From Morella rubra (Eukaryota > Streptophyta > Magnoliopsida > Fagales > Myricaceae): a stretch of DNA of 64,000 bases. The translations under genes and the position numbers were made by a program. The notes under the pieces are model-generated. The model saw only the letters and a list, made by a program, of their open reading frames with translations, had not been told where the DNA came from and made no database searches. Numbering within the stretch: the first letter of the stretch is position 1; the number at the start of each line of letters is the position of its first letter. Positions 22,801-35,149 of the stretch are shown here, piece by piece. Location: assembly GCA_003952965.2 (NCBI GenBank), contig CM025850.1, positions 24,337,420-24,401,419 on the forward strand. Reading direction: 5' to 3'.

Positions 22801-25800
22801 AAATATGTTTCAAAAAACTCAATTTTAGGTGGAAGTGCAAAAAATATGCAAATCAGGGAAAATCACATTACATGCACATCCTTTGTCACGCATGCTATAC
22901 TGCCAATTTGGCAGTTGCCATGTAAACAAATCCAGACCCATGATCATCTTATGCTACACACTCTGAACACTACCAAAATTACGTTACAAGTTTTTGATTA
23001 TTTGGGATCTAGAATATGTAGAACCCAGAATGTGGACAAAAATTACATTGAAGACTCCATGATTCACCCTGCACAAGCTCTAGATGTTAATCCAACTAAC
23101 ACTCTTACAGTGTCAGCAGATCATTTCCAAATAGAACAAAAGAAATAATCACATATGTAGAGATAAAATACTATTTTTACTCTTTTTGTTTGTTTTTCCT
23201 TTTTTCGATGGCCAATATTTTTAGTCTCAATTAACACCAGGGGTTATATATTTATATACCTGGGGAAGAAGGGAACCTAATAATGTTGAGCAGAGAGCGG
23301 TAATAGCTCCAGCAGTTATAATGTACCTGTAATCACAATCACATTAACAGTTATAAACTTCAACATAAAACTCACTACACAAAATTATAAACCGAGTCGA
23401 ATACACCAAGAAATTTAAACAAAGTTATATATTCTTACGCTGCCCATTGCATCCCATGGCTAGCAAATGCGGAGGAGATGGGTGTGTCAGGGTCCATGGC
23501 ATAATAAGGTACTAAACCGACAATTACGACAGAGACCATCATATATAATGCACAACAAATAAACAATGAAGCACCAATCCCAAGAGGCAAATCTCGTTGG
23601 GGATTCTTCACCTGTTAAGTCAAGCAAGAGGCGGTTGTAAGTTCATATTGCCTGAAGTACATAAATCCTCATACAACTGAAATCATATAATCGAATAGAC
23701 CTATACAACTTGATGGGAATCTCACTGGCAGCCCCCTTTAAAGTCTTATTTTATGTTCTAGGATTCTTTTCTATTTTCTTTCAGCCATTTCCTACTTGAT
23801 TTGGTAGGTTTTTTCTTTATTCTTTTTTTTTTTTTTTTTTTTTTTTCCTTTTTGTATTTAGAAATCCTATTCTGTGAACTCAGACAAAATTCAGAGATTG
23901 ACTTTAACAGAGTTCTAGCAGCTTTCTCAAACTTTTAAGGGTGTTACTGCCGTCTTGCTAGGTGTGACTGCCTAAGTTATTTCCTTTCTTTTTCTCTCAT
24001 ATCCTTCAAGATTTAATCTTTATGGGAATTTGACAATCCCTAAATCCTGAAACATCAAAACCTATTCAAGAAGCTTCCAACATGTAATCAAGAGATCCAC
24101 AATAGTGCAGAATTTCTAAGATCTTGCATCAAATTGATACCCAAGCCCATCACTCTTTCCTGTCCTGCATCATAAATGACAAAAAACTGAAAAACAGCAG
24201 CAACTCTGTGTATACCTCCTCGGCAGTGCTCGCAACGGAATCAAAACCTATGTAAGCAAAGAAGACTGTTGCAGAACCAGCAAGCATTCCATCCACCCCA
24301 AAGGGGAAATACCTATCAAATCAACCACATTGTTTTTTGGCAGCAGGTGGGGGGAAAGAAATGAGTAAAGCCTAATTTAAGAAATTAATCAAAATCAGAG
24401 TGAATCTACAAGCAGGGACAGGAAGTACCCTGTTGGAAGTTCATATCCAACCCATCCAGTTTTGAATCCCAAATAACTACCAGCTGTTATGACAAATATC
24501 ATGGCAAATACATTTGCTGTAGTGACAACGACTTGGGCCCGTGTGCTCTGCAAAATGGAAGTGTCCAAAGTAAAGACGATGAAGAAACTACTTTTAAAAT
24601 AAGAGGAAAATCTGTTTGGAACGTTCTGGTAAATACAAAAAATAGAAAAGAAAAAAAGCAAGATACATACATACCTCCTTGATTCCAACAGACAATAGCC
24701 CAGTAACAATAAATACTAGAATTGCCGCACACGGGTCGACGACAATATCAAGGCCAGGAATATGTTGACGGGCTAAAGCAGGCAAACTACCTCCAAACAA
24801 CGCTAAAAAAAAAAAAATGAAATGACAGAACATAAATTATCGAGGATGAAGCAATTTAATCTCCCGCACTCTTAGCTAGAATTCAAAAAGAAACAAACAA
24901 ACATCTTCAATTTCTGGCATTCATAATTGTCATATACAAAATTGACCTCTGTAATTTCAAAAAGAGCAGAGAAAAAAAAACAACTAAAGGATCATTCTAT
25001 CTATGTCTTGTCAATTGACCCTGTATTCCATGCGAATAATTGACTTTGTGTCGACAAGGCTGTCAAAGAAAAGCACCTGCCACTTATCTTTCTGTAGTGC
25101 AATTAAAATGGGAAATAACTACAACACTACACACTTTAAAATCTTGCACTTGCTCATTCATTTTGTAACGTCAGGCAATTTACAAATGTTGAAGAGGTTG
25201 GAATTTCAAAAGTTCAGTAGTCTCGAGAACTATGTTATTGATGCTAGAATATAAATTGTATATTTGACTATACATCTAAGATTATAGATCTAGTTATACA
25301 TGTGAATACCATACTGCGAATATACTTCAGAATTTTCAAGCATAATTACATGTGTTTCCCATTACAGTGATGAAGAATACACATATAAAAAAAAAAAAAA
25401 AAAAAAGAGCAACGCCATTATTTTCCATGTCTAGTTTCCCAGTGGTACGAGTGATTTTCATGTGTTGACATTTCCCATGCTTATTGATGGCCTGTCTATT
25501 GGTATCTACAATGGAGCTGTCAGAATATAAAAATGAAACTTAGAGAACAGAGAAGTCCAAAATCAAGAAGTTATCAAGAAGTTGTGCTGAAGAGTAATAG
25601 ATTAGACATACATGACAAGCAAATTTCAGCTAAGGACTAGAAAAAAACAACCAAATACTCAAAGCTAAACAAAAACATCCACAAGCTAAATTGAATCATG
25701 ATCAAGAGAAAGAAATTCACTGCACCAAATTGGGCGATATGCCACGAGCAACAGCTGCACCACCTATTGTGTATTCCAGAATCAGGGCCCAACCAACCAA

Positions 25801-27116
25801 CCAAGCAACGCTGCAAACAATGACAGTATAAGTACCAATGTCAGCAACAGATGACATACCAACATTCCCATGTTGGGAACACTTGTTATGTGTAAATCAT
25901 GTAACTAATCTTGGAATCAACAGCTACATCTATCCATTAAAAGAACCTAATATATTATACAAACAAACGTCTACTACAAAAAATTCATTCCAAGCAGACT
26001 ATCTGGTAAAAGACCATGTCAGTATAAAAGGGAGTATATAGCTTCCTTTGTTTTCGAGAAAAGCAAGAAAGGAACCTTCAAAATGCTAACGAAACACCAC
26101 TTAAATAATTTAAGAAGCTGCAAAACTTACGCTTCTCCAATACAGATGTAAGAATAGTGGTAAGCACTCCCGGCCGATGGACAACGACTTGCAAGCTCTG
26201 CATAACAAAAGGCTGAAAGGGCAGCTGCTATTCCAGCTATTAGAAAGGATATGGCAAGTGCGGGTCCAGAATGCTCTCTAGCAACGGTTCCCACAAGAAT
26301 ATAAACTCCAGCTCCAATTGTTGAGCCAACGCCTAATCATTTTGTACAAACATTTGGTAGTAAGCTAAAAAGAATATGAAGAAAAGTTGAGCAGTAAATT
26401 ACAATCTAAAAAGTGGATTCCAGTAGGAGTTCACCATCTTGGTTGGGAATTAATGGTGTGTAGGAGACAGAAGGAGAAAGGAAAATATAATTAGAAATTC
26501 AAATACGCAAAAGTTTAGCAGCAAAAACTCCATAAGAAAAATGGTATACATCCAATTTTCTAGTCTTTTAGCATTAATACTTTCGATCGACAATAAGTTT
26601 GACGTATGGAGACACAGAAGGCCATTCCTATCAATTAACGAGAAAGGAAAAAAAAAAAAAAGAGTTAAAAAATAAATCAGAAAACCATATATAGAGTTAA
26701 GATTTTGAGTGTTCAGAATGAATTAATTGAAGATGAAGCTTAAGCAGGCTGAAGTACTATACTTTAAAAGTCATAGCCATAAAACAGGAAAGCATCAAAG
26801 TACAAGACACACAAGTTTAAATCGTAGACATGAGAAAAATACGAATGATATTCTTCACGCGTGAACTGTACTGCCCCAAAACGCAAATGAAACAAACCAA
26901 AACAAAAAATTCAGACAACATGTGATAAAAGAAAAAAATTGAACACAAAAAATTACCAATTGCAATTAGATGAGCCACAGACAACGCCTTGGCCAATTGG
27001 TGCCCCCCTGACTTAACACGAGCAGAATCGACCTGCTTCCTCCGGATCAAAGTCCTAACACAACCCCATGAACCTCCCGTTCCACCACCCTCTTGCGAAT
27101 CAACCAAGAAGCCCAT
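16863..27116 (-). CDS. Cationic amino acid transporter, vacuolar CAT2/CAT4 type
   Basis: APC-superfamily permease of the plant CAT family; CAT2/CAT4 relatives sit in the tonoplast and move basic and other amino acids. Fourteen coding exons were read on the minus strand: 27116-26957, 26332-26131, 25810-25726, 24802-24675, 24547-24429, 24312-24216, 23611-23439, 23326-23260, 21758-21600, 20946-20676, 19626-19518, 18958-18846, 17875-17800, 17019-16863. They total 1916 nt, about 638 residues, the family length. Landmarks: start [12 protein letters not shown] (a frame start four codons earlier, MISD, is possible); [14 protein letters not shown] in TM1; [78 protein letters not shown]-terminus [13 protein letters not shown]. 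About 14 membrane spans are expected. Every junction keeps frame with GT-AG except exon 3 to exon 4, one base short, where exon 4 also lacks a few family residues ([11 protein letters not shown]). Confidence 0.93.
18115..18640 (-). other. Coding-like fragment inside transporter intron 12
   Basis: Within the 970-bp intron between exons 12 and 13, the minus strand holds a coding-like run ([20 protein letters not shown], then [19 protein letters not shown]). Upstream, in broken frames, is a stretch like [20 protein letters not shown]. The amino acid composition is not random. I do not recognise the family. It may be a pseudogene fragment inserted in the intron; it is not part of the CAT protein. 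Confidence 0.3.
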
Positions 27117-27495
27117 ATCCGAGATCACGCAACTTCTCCAACTAGCACACCAACTCCTGCTGTCGTCGTCCTAAGATAGTTATAAAGCCTGTGTTTTTTT
27201 TTTCTGTTTCCTAATTTGATTTTTGAGCCTGTAATATAGAGCGTGGACCTTCTTCCTTTTCCTTTCTTTCCGATTCTGAGAGTCGTATACAATCAAGAGA
27301 ATCTAGAGGAACCTGCCCGCCTTCCCTGCAGAGAATATTGCTTCTGATCGCAATAAACTGTTGGATTGTCAAGGAGGAAGCGGGCAGACTTCCTTCTCCT
27401 TTGGGTATGCTTTGGGACAGAGAAAAGAAGGAAAAGGGAAGAGGAGAAATGAGGGGTGAAGTTTTCCTTCCCGATTACTCTATTTATGTACGTGA
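27117..27495 (-). promoter_or_regulatory. Transporter 5' UTR and likely core promoter
   Basis: Upstream (minus sense) of the CAT start codon there is a ~330-bp leader, partly purine-rich (27419-27460). A TATA-like sequence, ATAAATAGAG on the minus strand, lies near 27477-27486. A start of transcription near 27450 would be a reasonable spacing. This is inference from composition only. Confidence 0.4.
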
Positions 27496-28940
27496 CTAAT
27501 TAGGATGAATGATTGGCAATGGGCTGCCCGCGGGCTGCCCGGGAGGTGGAGATTGTAGCGGTGTCTCGACTAGGATTGTGTCGTGTCCGTATACACGTAA
27601 TGCCTCGGGATATTTGTGTATAGGATTCTCAGTGGGTCCACGCTTTCAGATTACAATGTCCCTTTTTGAGACTTTTATTGCTGCAACGTTTTTACGACGA
27701 CATGCGACGGGCAACTGGGTTTCTTTCTTCCTCTCGCCTCCTCTAGCACTAGCAAAAGGCTTTTGCGCATACAAACTCCAAGTTTTGGTAACAGATTTTT
27801 AATTTCAAATCTTTTGCTCAATGTTAGGAGAATAAATTTCTAATTCTATCCAAATTGTATTCAATAAACAGAAGTAACAAATAATTCTTGACTTATTTGA
27901 TTTTCAAACTATAATGTTAGTTGGATTTGAAATTTATTTGTCGCTTAATTACTAATAGATCATTGTGGTATTGATTTTTAATTTATTAGTTTTTAGAGTA
28001 TAATTTTAAACTAATCAGTTTCTGTATTCTATTTTTTAAACATGAATTTTTCATCCATTAAAAAATAATCGATAAAAAAGGCCGAAGTCTCAAATAGACT
28101 ATTGACTCTAATAATAAATATTATGACTCCGATCCATATCAGTCTTGCTGGAGGCGGTAGAGCAAATCTTCTACCTTAACAAAACAAACGAAAAAAGAAA
28201 AAGTTGTGGTGATTAATTTGTTGAATAAAAAAAAACAAGTTGTGGTGATTAGTTTGTTGAAGATCACATCGCGTCAATTTGATATTATTTTATTTTTTCT
28301 ATGAGCTGGGCGACTGGGGACACGGGAGTATGGGACTTTCCGATCCCTTATGATAGCACGAGTGCATTGTTTATTAATCCTAAGACGAAATTATTAGGGA
28401 CGGAGTGAATTGAACGGTGGGGCGGCGCAAAAGTTCCTGACCCACACCACTTTTTATGCAGAGTAGGATTCGATTCTTCTTTTATAGGGCAAGCAGAGTA
28501 GGATTCCATTAATAATTGGTGCTAATGTATTCTACGACGCACTGTAAGTTTAGTTAATCGATTTAATTTTATGTAATTTTTTTGTCTAAATTATTTAATA
28601 TAATTTGAATACATATAAATATATCAAATAGATTATATATTATTTAATTATGTTCATATAAAATTTTAAATAATATAAATTTTATAATAAAATTTATATA
28701 TTATATTTATTTATTTTTAAATTATATTATATAATTCGGTCAAAAAATTATAAAAATTCATCATGTACATTTACCTATATGATCTACGTCTTCCTCTGAT
28801 AAGTGCATAACTTTACTGAGAAGTAAGGTGATTGGTGTAGCTGTGAAGTATAGTTGCTCTTCATCATTCTACGGAGAAATAAGCATCTCTTTCATTTTCT
28901 ATACTCCTGTACTGTCATAACTAAAATTTCGCATCATAGC
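27496..28940. other. No gene seen
   Basis: Intergenic. It contains a strongly A/T-rich patch (28560-28760) and two near-copies of AAGTTGTGGTGATTA at about 28201 and 28239. No frame shows a recognisable domain. Confidence 0.5.
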
Positions 28941-28944
28941 GTTT

Positions 28945-29515
28945 TTGATCAGGGATGAAACTAGGATTAGAGATTTGAGTGGGCGACTTCATTAAATTGC
29001 AATTTGAGAGACCAAACTGTAAAAAAAAAGAACAAAAAGTTCTGCTAAATTCGGGGATTCCCCTAACTTCGTCACGTTGTGTCATGCAATTGATTTATTC
29101 TCCCATATTTAACTTTTGTGTCGGTAGTTTTTCCCTTCATCTAGTTGCTGCGGCGACAAATCTAGATCGCTATGAAAAAAACTCCGAGGGACGGAATTAG
29201 GATTGGAGATTTGGAGGGGCCAACTTCATTAAATTGCAATTTGAGAGGCCAAACTGCGAAAAAAAAAATTTACAAACAGATCTCGAAATATCACTTCTTT
29301 AATCTTTGGGCTCAAGTGAAAAAAAATTCTGCAGAATTTGGGAGGTGTGGTGTGGGGTGCATATTGGCCCCCTCAGCCCCCTGGTCCCTCCTGTGTGCCA
29401 TCATTATTGATTTATTCTCTGGTATTTAACTTTGCGTCGGTAGTTTTTTTTTTTTTTCCTTAACCTGATTGATTGTTGTTGTGAAAAATCTAGACCAGTC
29501 TAAAAAGAAGTGACA
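28945..29515 (+). repeat. Direct repeat pair, ~230-300 bp units
   Basis: Both units contain, in order, GGATTnGAGATTTG, CTTCATTAAATTGCAATTTG, AGGCCAAACTG (AGACCAAACTG in unit 1), TGATTTATTCTC, TATTTAACTTT, GTCGGTAGTTTTT and AAATCTAGA. Unit 1 runs about 28945-29172 and unit 2 about 29180-29510; unit 2 carries an extra ~80 bp rich in CCCC. It looks like a tandem duplication of a repeat-element end. Confidence 0.75.
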
Positions 29516-31734
29516 GGTAGTAGTTACGTATGCGTTTTCCCCCACCATTCCACGAAGAATGAGGGGGTAAGATTTGACCCAACAAAACATTTATCCCTTT
29601 TTAGTGTTCATTTGACATTTCTATTTCCACTTGTTGTCTTATTGTTAATAAAAATTCTGGTCTCTGAGTTATAGTTACAGTTGTCAACACGTACATAAAG
29701 AGGCAACACAAAACGCATGCGCCCATCATGTTCTCATTAATGTTCAATATTGGTAGGTTGTTCAAATTCGTAGCAGCTCTAGAAGGAGATCAATTTCCCA
29801 CTTAAGTTCCGGTCAGATTCAAACCAGATAAAAAAAAATAAAAAAAATCAAGAGGATGCATGCGTACTGTTGACCAATTCAACAAATGTGACAATTTTAT
29901 TTCAAAATTTTTGGCTCAATTCAATGTGTTATTGTCTTTTTGTTATTGATAAAATTCGTTTCGAAATGTCTTAATTGAGTTATAATTTATTAAATTTATT
30001 TGGTTGAAGTGTTCAAAAGATAAAAAAAATTTTAAGTGACATCACGATTTTAAAAAACTCAACTTGTTAAGCGTCATCTAATTGTTGAAAATGAAAAAAA
30101 AAAAAATTATAAGTGATAATAGCTCTAAACACGATTTTTCAAAATATCTAAAGTTTTTTTTTTTTTTTTTTATGAGAATTGTTCAAAATATCCAACGTTA
30201 GAAGATTAAAAGTAGGGAATTCATCGACATTCAAGGTTTTGTTCCGGGATCAAAAAAGTCAATGACCGAAAGTAAAACGTAACCAACTCTTCAATTGTTT
30301 AAGCGCACGTGTGTGGGGCCGGACACGTGCTTTGTGTTTCATTTGTATTTATGCACATAATGTCGAGTCAAGACCAGACAACGATGAACTGATAATGCGT
30401 GAAGGAACAGAAAACGATTGAAGGTCAATATCTCTAGAGGAGAGTCGGAGACGTAAAGCAAGCGGCATGTGAACGTACGTGTTGTCGACTTAATTAACAA
30501 GAAGGTGTGGGTTTCAAGAAAAGTTAAGACTAATCTTATAAGCCCATTTATATGATAATTAATAAAAGAAATAATCGTTTTCTCCATTGGTTCCATCGGA
30601 CTGCAACCGTACGTAGGATATTTTTTTTTTGTTTTATTGGAGTATAGACAAAAAAAAAGTGCCCGTATGCCCGTATTAAAGGTAGATTGAAGAAGAATAA
30701 AGGTTGCTTTAAATTATTTGTTCTTTTATGAATTATTATTATGTTTTTTTTTTATGAAAGTTGCTTTAAATTATTAAGATGGATGTTAGGGAATATAGGC
30801 AGACTTGCGTGGAGAACGATTCTTTACGGCCGGCTTATAAAGAAACATATCCAATAAAATAAAACAAAACTGTTTCTTTGTTTGCTTAATGGTCTCCGGT
30901 AGATGGCTTCGTCTGTGTTTCAATGTAAGGTTGTTTATTTAAGGTAAAAAAATTTAGGCGTAACTTTGGACTTTGACTTATAACGAAAGATATATACTAA
31001 ACTAAAGGAAAGATGGCTTCGTCTGTGTTTCAATGTGAATATTTAAGGTAAAAAAATTTAGGATAGTAACTTTGGACTTTGACTTATAACGAAAGATATA
31101 TACTAAACTAAAGGAAAGGAAAATAGTTTCGTAGCATTTGTAAAAATTTTAATAAAATTTTACTTTTTCAAATATATTTTAAAATTTTACTTTTATTTTT
31201 TATACTCATTCACTAATTTTAATACATCTTTTTTTTAACACCAACATAAAATTTTAACTAAAATTTTATAACCAAACGCTATGTTATATTTTGCATCTTT
31301 TAATTTTTACACTACTTTTTGCAATTTGTATTCAAACTGCCAAATAAGGCACATTGCATCCCAAATTACTAACTAATACATTTATACTTTGCACTTGATA
31401 TTATAATTTCATTTTTAATTGATTTCAATAGTGAGATCTTAATACGGGATATAAAGTGAAGCAAAATGTATCTTCCCTAGAATAAAATTTTCTTTGTTTG
31501 GTTAATAGTCTCACAATTGCCTTCTCGTGTTTCATGCATCTTGGTTTGGGTAAATTAAGTAGAATTGGTAGTTGACAAATTTCGTAGATAGCTTATATTC
31601 ATAGATTTTATTCATACTTGTGAATGTTTTTCATGTGTAAAAAGCTTATAATTTTCATAGTTTTTTCCAAGATGTAAATAGTTTGTCCCATTTATGTTTT
31701 TTGTCATTGCTCTGGAACTTCGGAATGCATTTGA
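29516..31734. other. No gene seen; holds one tandem duplication
   Basis: Apart from the tandem duplication at 30901-31117, this stretch shows only A/T-rich intergenic sequence and homopolymer runs (T-runs near 30155 and 30620). No coding frame is supported. Confidence 0.5.
30901..31117 (+). repeat. Near-perfect tandem duplication, period 110 bp
   Basis: Units at 30901-31010 and 31011-31117 both start AGATGGCTTCGTCTGTGTTT and end ACTAAACTAAAGGAA. They differ by a short indel after TTTCAATGT (AAGGTTGTTT versus GAAT) and by GCG versus GATAG. The low divergence points to a recent event. Confidence 0.9.
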
Positions 31735-32880
31735 AGCGTTGGTACCGGATGCTGAGCAACAACATTGTGTGAAGCATCTGTATGCAAATTAAAAAAGCAA
31801 GAGATTTAAGAGAAGGCGTATAAAGATGAGCTGCAAGTTGCAACTCATGATCTGGATCTTATTGACCTGAAGAGTTGGTCATGGCATGCATTCAAAGTAA
31901 AACTGAAGAAGAACAAAGGTGATTCTAGATTCTGCCTTTGTAGCTGGAATGATGGGGATGTCTTCGAAGTGAAGCTATTGAACGAGGGTCATAAACTAGT
32001 GCATATTGGGAGGAATGAGTTCTCTTCTAATAGTTGGCAGCTAAATGGAATATCATGTTCCATGCTTACGCTGCCATATACTACTCTAGAAGATCATAGA
32101 GGATTTTGTGGATGCTTGCTACTGTAAGGACACCTACATTGTTTCCTATGCACTAAAGATTCATGCTATGCCGGGGCCACATGCCTGGCCCCATGCTGCA
32201 GCTGATCCAATGATACCCCTTCATGTGAGAGTGAGGTTAGGAAGGTCGAGGACAACAACAGTGAGAGTGGAGGACTAACCACAGCTCCCCTATCAAGTCA
32301 CAAGAGCTAGATACGGCATTAAGTGCCGCACATGTAGCGTGGCTGACCACAATGCTTGTAGTTGCAAAGAAACTGACAACCCAAATCGCAGGATTGTCCA
32401 AATAAGCCCAATAAGAAGAAGGGAAATGTATCAGTGAGAACATTTACGATATGTTGTTGATTTCATCAAGTTATTTGACTTATAGATGAATAAACTAAGT
32501 GATATGTGCAAGAAATCTGAAATATTTATAAATAGTGTACTAAAAAGGCTGGAACATCCACAGCTGGAGAGGGGGCCACTGCCAAGAGAACACGAAAAAG
32601 AAGGCAAGCCATTGTGAATTATGGGGTGAGAAACTGTGAATTTAGTAAGTTGCACAAAAAAAACTATAACTGCTAAAATGTAATAATGTGTATCGTGCAG
32701 GGAACAGATGTCTTAAATGTACCATCCACCTTGGGGTTCCTAACAACCAACTTTAAGGTGCTCACTGCGCAAGAGAAGTGGCAAATCTCGGCAGGCAAGT
32801 ACCCAACCAAAGACTTCAAAGAGAAGTGGCAAATCTAGCACTCAACCAGATTTGTTGCCACGAAAATCACCATGAAGAAC
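31735..32880 (+). pseudogene. Dead Mutator-like (MULE) transposase, C-terminal half
   Basis: Plant MULE transposase (MURA type) with its zinc-binding SWIM domain. Recognisable pieces in order: LVPDAEQQHCVKHLYAN near 31735; DVFEVKLLNEGHKLVHIGRN near 31960; the SWIM region near 32025 (NSWQLNGISCSML), in which the first CxC pair of the usual CSCRxWQxxGIPCxHA pattern is lost; YCKDTYIVSYALKIHAMPGP near 32120 (shifted frame); then a basic tail (RRGRPR-like) with a CxxC knuckle (KCRTCSVADHNAC) near 32320. A final segment (TDVLNVPSTLGFL) follows near 32705. Frameshifts and stops throughout. The catalytic N-terminal half is absent, and no terminal inverted repeats were found. Confidence 0.75.
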
Positions 32881-33090
32881 AAAGGGAGGGCTACTCAATG
32901 AAGTTGTTGTGCTGTCTATATGTTTTGTATTTTATCTCTACAAACTCTCAAGAACATAGCTCACGAGCTAATTAAAATTCAGCTGATTCTCCCTTGTTTG
33001 CTGCCTTCGAAGTTGTTCATCCATCTTTTTATGTTTATGAAGAAGATAAGACAAAATTCCTCTTCACCTGCTGAAACTGTTGGGTCCAAC

Positions 33091-33731
33091 TGGGGCTGGG
33101 CTTTTGGGGTTTCGGGTCAAGTTTCACCCACCCCGAACCTGACCCAGAATAACCCCTAAACCTGAGCCTCCCCAAGTAGCTTGGGTTCGACTCGGCTTAG
33201 GTCAAGGCTGGCTTTCATTGGGATTTTTTTATTTCATTTTATAAATTTATATTATAGGCCCAAAATGTTATAGGCTATTTTTTTTTAGGCTAAAAACGTT
33301 ATGGGCTCTAATTTTTTTGAGTCCAATACTATATTTTTTGAGAAATAATGCATAGAGTCAGGATATTTGGGTCGGGTTCAGGTTTTTCGAAATGTGCAAA
33401 CAAACCTGAATATTGTCGAAATGCATACATAAAACCCGATCCGACCATATTATAGGCCCAAAATGTTATAGGCTAATTTTTTTAGGCTAAAAACGTTATG
33501 GGCTCTAATTTTTTGAGCCCAATACCATATTTTTTGAGAAATAATGCATAGAGTTAGAATATTCGGGTCGGGTCCAGGTTTTTCGATATGTGTTGAACAA
33601 ATCCGAATCTAATCCGAATATTGTCGGAATGCATACATAAAACCCAACCCCAAATAAATTCGACTCGACTAAGTCGGAACAGGTCAGTTCTGAGTCGGGG
33701 CATCGGGTCTTGGGTTTTATGCCTAGCCCTA
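33091..33731. mobile_element. hAT-type MITE with 8-bp target duplication and internal duplication
   Basis: Ends TGGGGCTGGGC and (inverse) TAGGGCTAGGC form imperfect terminal inverted repeats. A perfect 8-bp repeat GGTCCAAC lies outside at 33083-33090 and 33732-33739. Inside, a ~197-bp unit (TATAGGCCCAAAATGTTATA to GCATACATAAAACCC) is present twice in tandem, at about 33253-33445 and 33451-33645. Subterminal GGGTCGGGT-type words occur in both halves. It encodes nothing. Confidence 0.85.
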
Positions 33732-33779
33732 GGTCCAACCATTTAAAGAAATCAATGGATACATGATCCTGTAAATTAT

Positions 33780-34090
33780 ATAAGCAAACAAACATTAATA
33801 CAAATAAAAGAAATGTCTAAATCACACATATAGCAATAATTAAATTCTACCAAAAACCTGAACAAAAAAACACTTTTAAAATCGTTGAACCCAAACCTGT
33901 TTTCCATATCAGGGATAGCCATAATAGCGCAGCCTGGATTACCGGTGGTCATGCTAGTCCTCGACCTTGCTTTCAGCTCACAGTTACACACCAGACTGGT
34001 AGGGAGCACCTCCAAACTGCCACTGTCATTACCAATAGAGGAGGTGACAGTGATTTTTAGGCTCTGGACGAACATTGCGGATTTCATGAG
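33780..34090 (-). pseudogene. zf-GRF zinc-finger remnant
   Basis: The minus strand around 34000-33890 encodes VCNCELKARSRTSMTTGNPG, followed, after a small shift, by a RYYGYP-like segment. The plant GRF zinc finger reads CxCG-x-LRTSxTxxNPGRRFxGCP, so the match is good, but the second cysteine pair is degraded. Such domains occur in transposon-associated plant ORFs. It is broken and without a start. The neighbouring MULE and hAT remnants suggest mobile-element origin. Confidence 0.55.
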
Positions 34091-34399
34091 GCGTCTAAAT
34101 AGAAAATTAACTTGTTTAATTGATGTGGCAAAATTTAATTGACATGGTGTTGGCTGCACGAGATGGATGGACTAGTCATGTGTAAGCATGTCATTGTGTA
34201 TGATATGACCTTTTTCTGTCACATCGATAAGTTTCGTCATTTTTGTGGGGCCACATTAACAATGGGACATAAAAAGGAAATTTATTAACCTTAGGGACCT
34301 CTGTGGGATGAAGTGAACCATAAGAACAAATATGGAAAAAGTTTAAATTCTAGGGACTGACGGATTAATTAAGCTTAAAAAATTTACAATCTTCAAATA

Positions 34400-34800
34400 T
34401 AGGCCAAATTACTCAAATAGACACATTGGTTTCAGTTTGTAATAATTTAGTTCATGTGGTATCACATTTACCGATTTAATCTTTGTGGTCATCAAAATGA
34501 AACATAGAGTCCTCCTTCTATTCTCCAACGGAAAAAGCTGATCACTTGACATTTTAAACACATCAGAACCATTAAAAGAGTTACACACGTCCATTATGAT
34601 TTAGTCCTTGTGGATGAAAGTTTAACAGAATAATTTTTTTTGATAAAAATTAAAAATTTAGGATCTCTATAATCGATTTGAAAACTCAAGCATAATTTTA
34701 TTAAAAACTGTCAAAACCTAGGGACCGAATAAGTATTTATTATAATTGTTTAAACTGGAAGTACAAGGGTTAAATTGATACCCAGGTCAAGGTGCAAGGG
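34400..34800. repeat. Dispersed repeat related to the foldback MITE at 15570-16072
   Basis: Shares TTGATAAAAATT, AATTTAGGATCTCTATAATC, TTATTAAAAACTGTCAAAAC and CTAGGGACCGAATAA with the right arm of the 15.6-kb foldback element. The left half (TTTAGTTCATGTGGTATCAC, TTTAATCTTTGTGGTC) is a different sequence of the same stylistic type. No coding capacity; ends not resolved. Confidence 0.5.
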
Positions 34801-35149
34801 TGAATTTTGTTGTAGACCCATCATTTTACTACCACACATAATAAAATATTATTACTAATAGTGAACAAAAAAATATTAAGAGAGCGGATGGTTGAAAGCC
34901 ACCCAGAGTTGAAGTCAAGATTTGTCCTTAGGGGGCCAAATATAATTTTTGTTTTAAATTTAAAAAATTCTAATAACGTACACAGTAAATAAAAATCTTC
35001 AAATTTTCATTGTAATCAAAATAAGAATAGTCAAAGTATAACAACATACTCTTAAAAAAAAAAAAAAAAAAAAAGATAAACTTTGACTTAAGTGTAAAAT
35101 TAAAATTTCATCGACTATATTAATTGAACTCGAAGTTCCTTTGACGAGT
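34801..35149. other. No gene seen
   Basis: Intergenic sequence with an A-run of about 20 at 35056-35075. The block around 34905-34990 (AAGATTTGTCCTTAGGGGGC) resembles the edge of the hAT-derived sequence that follows. Confidence 0.4.

Noticed and set aside
33253..33655. Possible host coding sequence in frames with RTRPEYSNS-like peptides
   Set aside because: They are reading frames of the duplicated core of the hAT-type MITE and appear in two overlapping frames.
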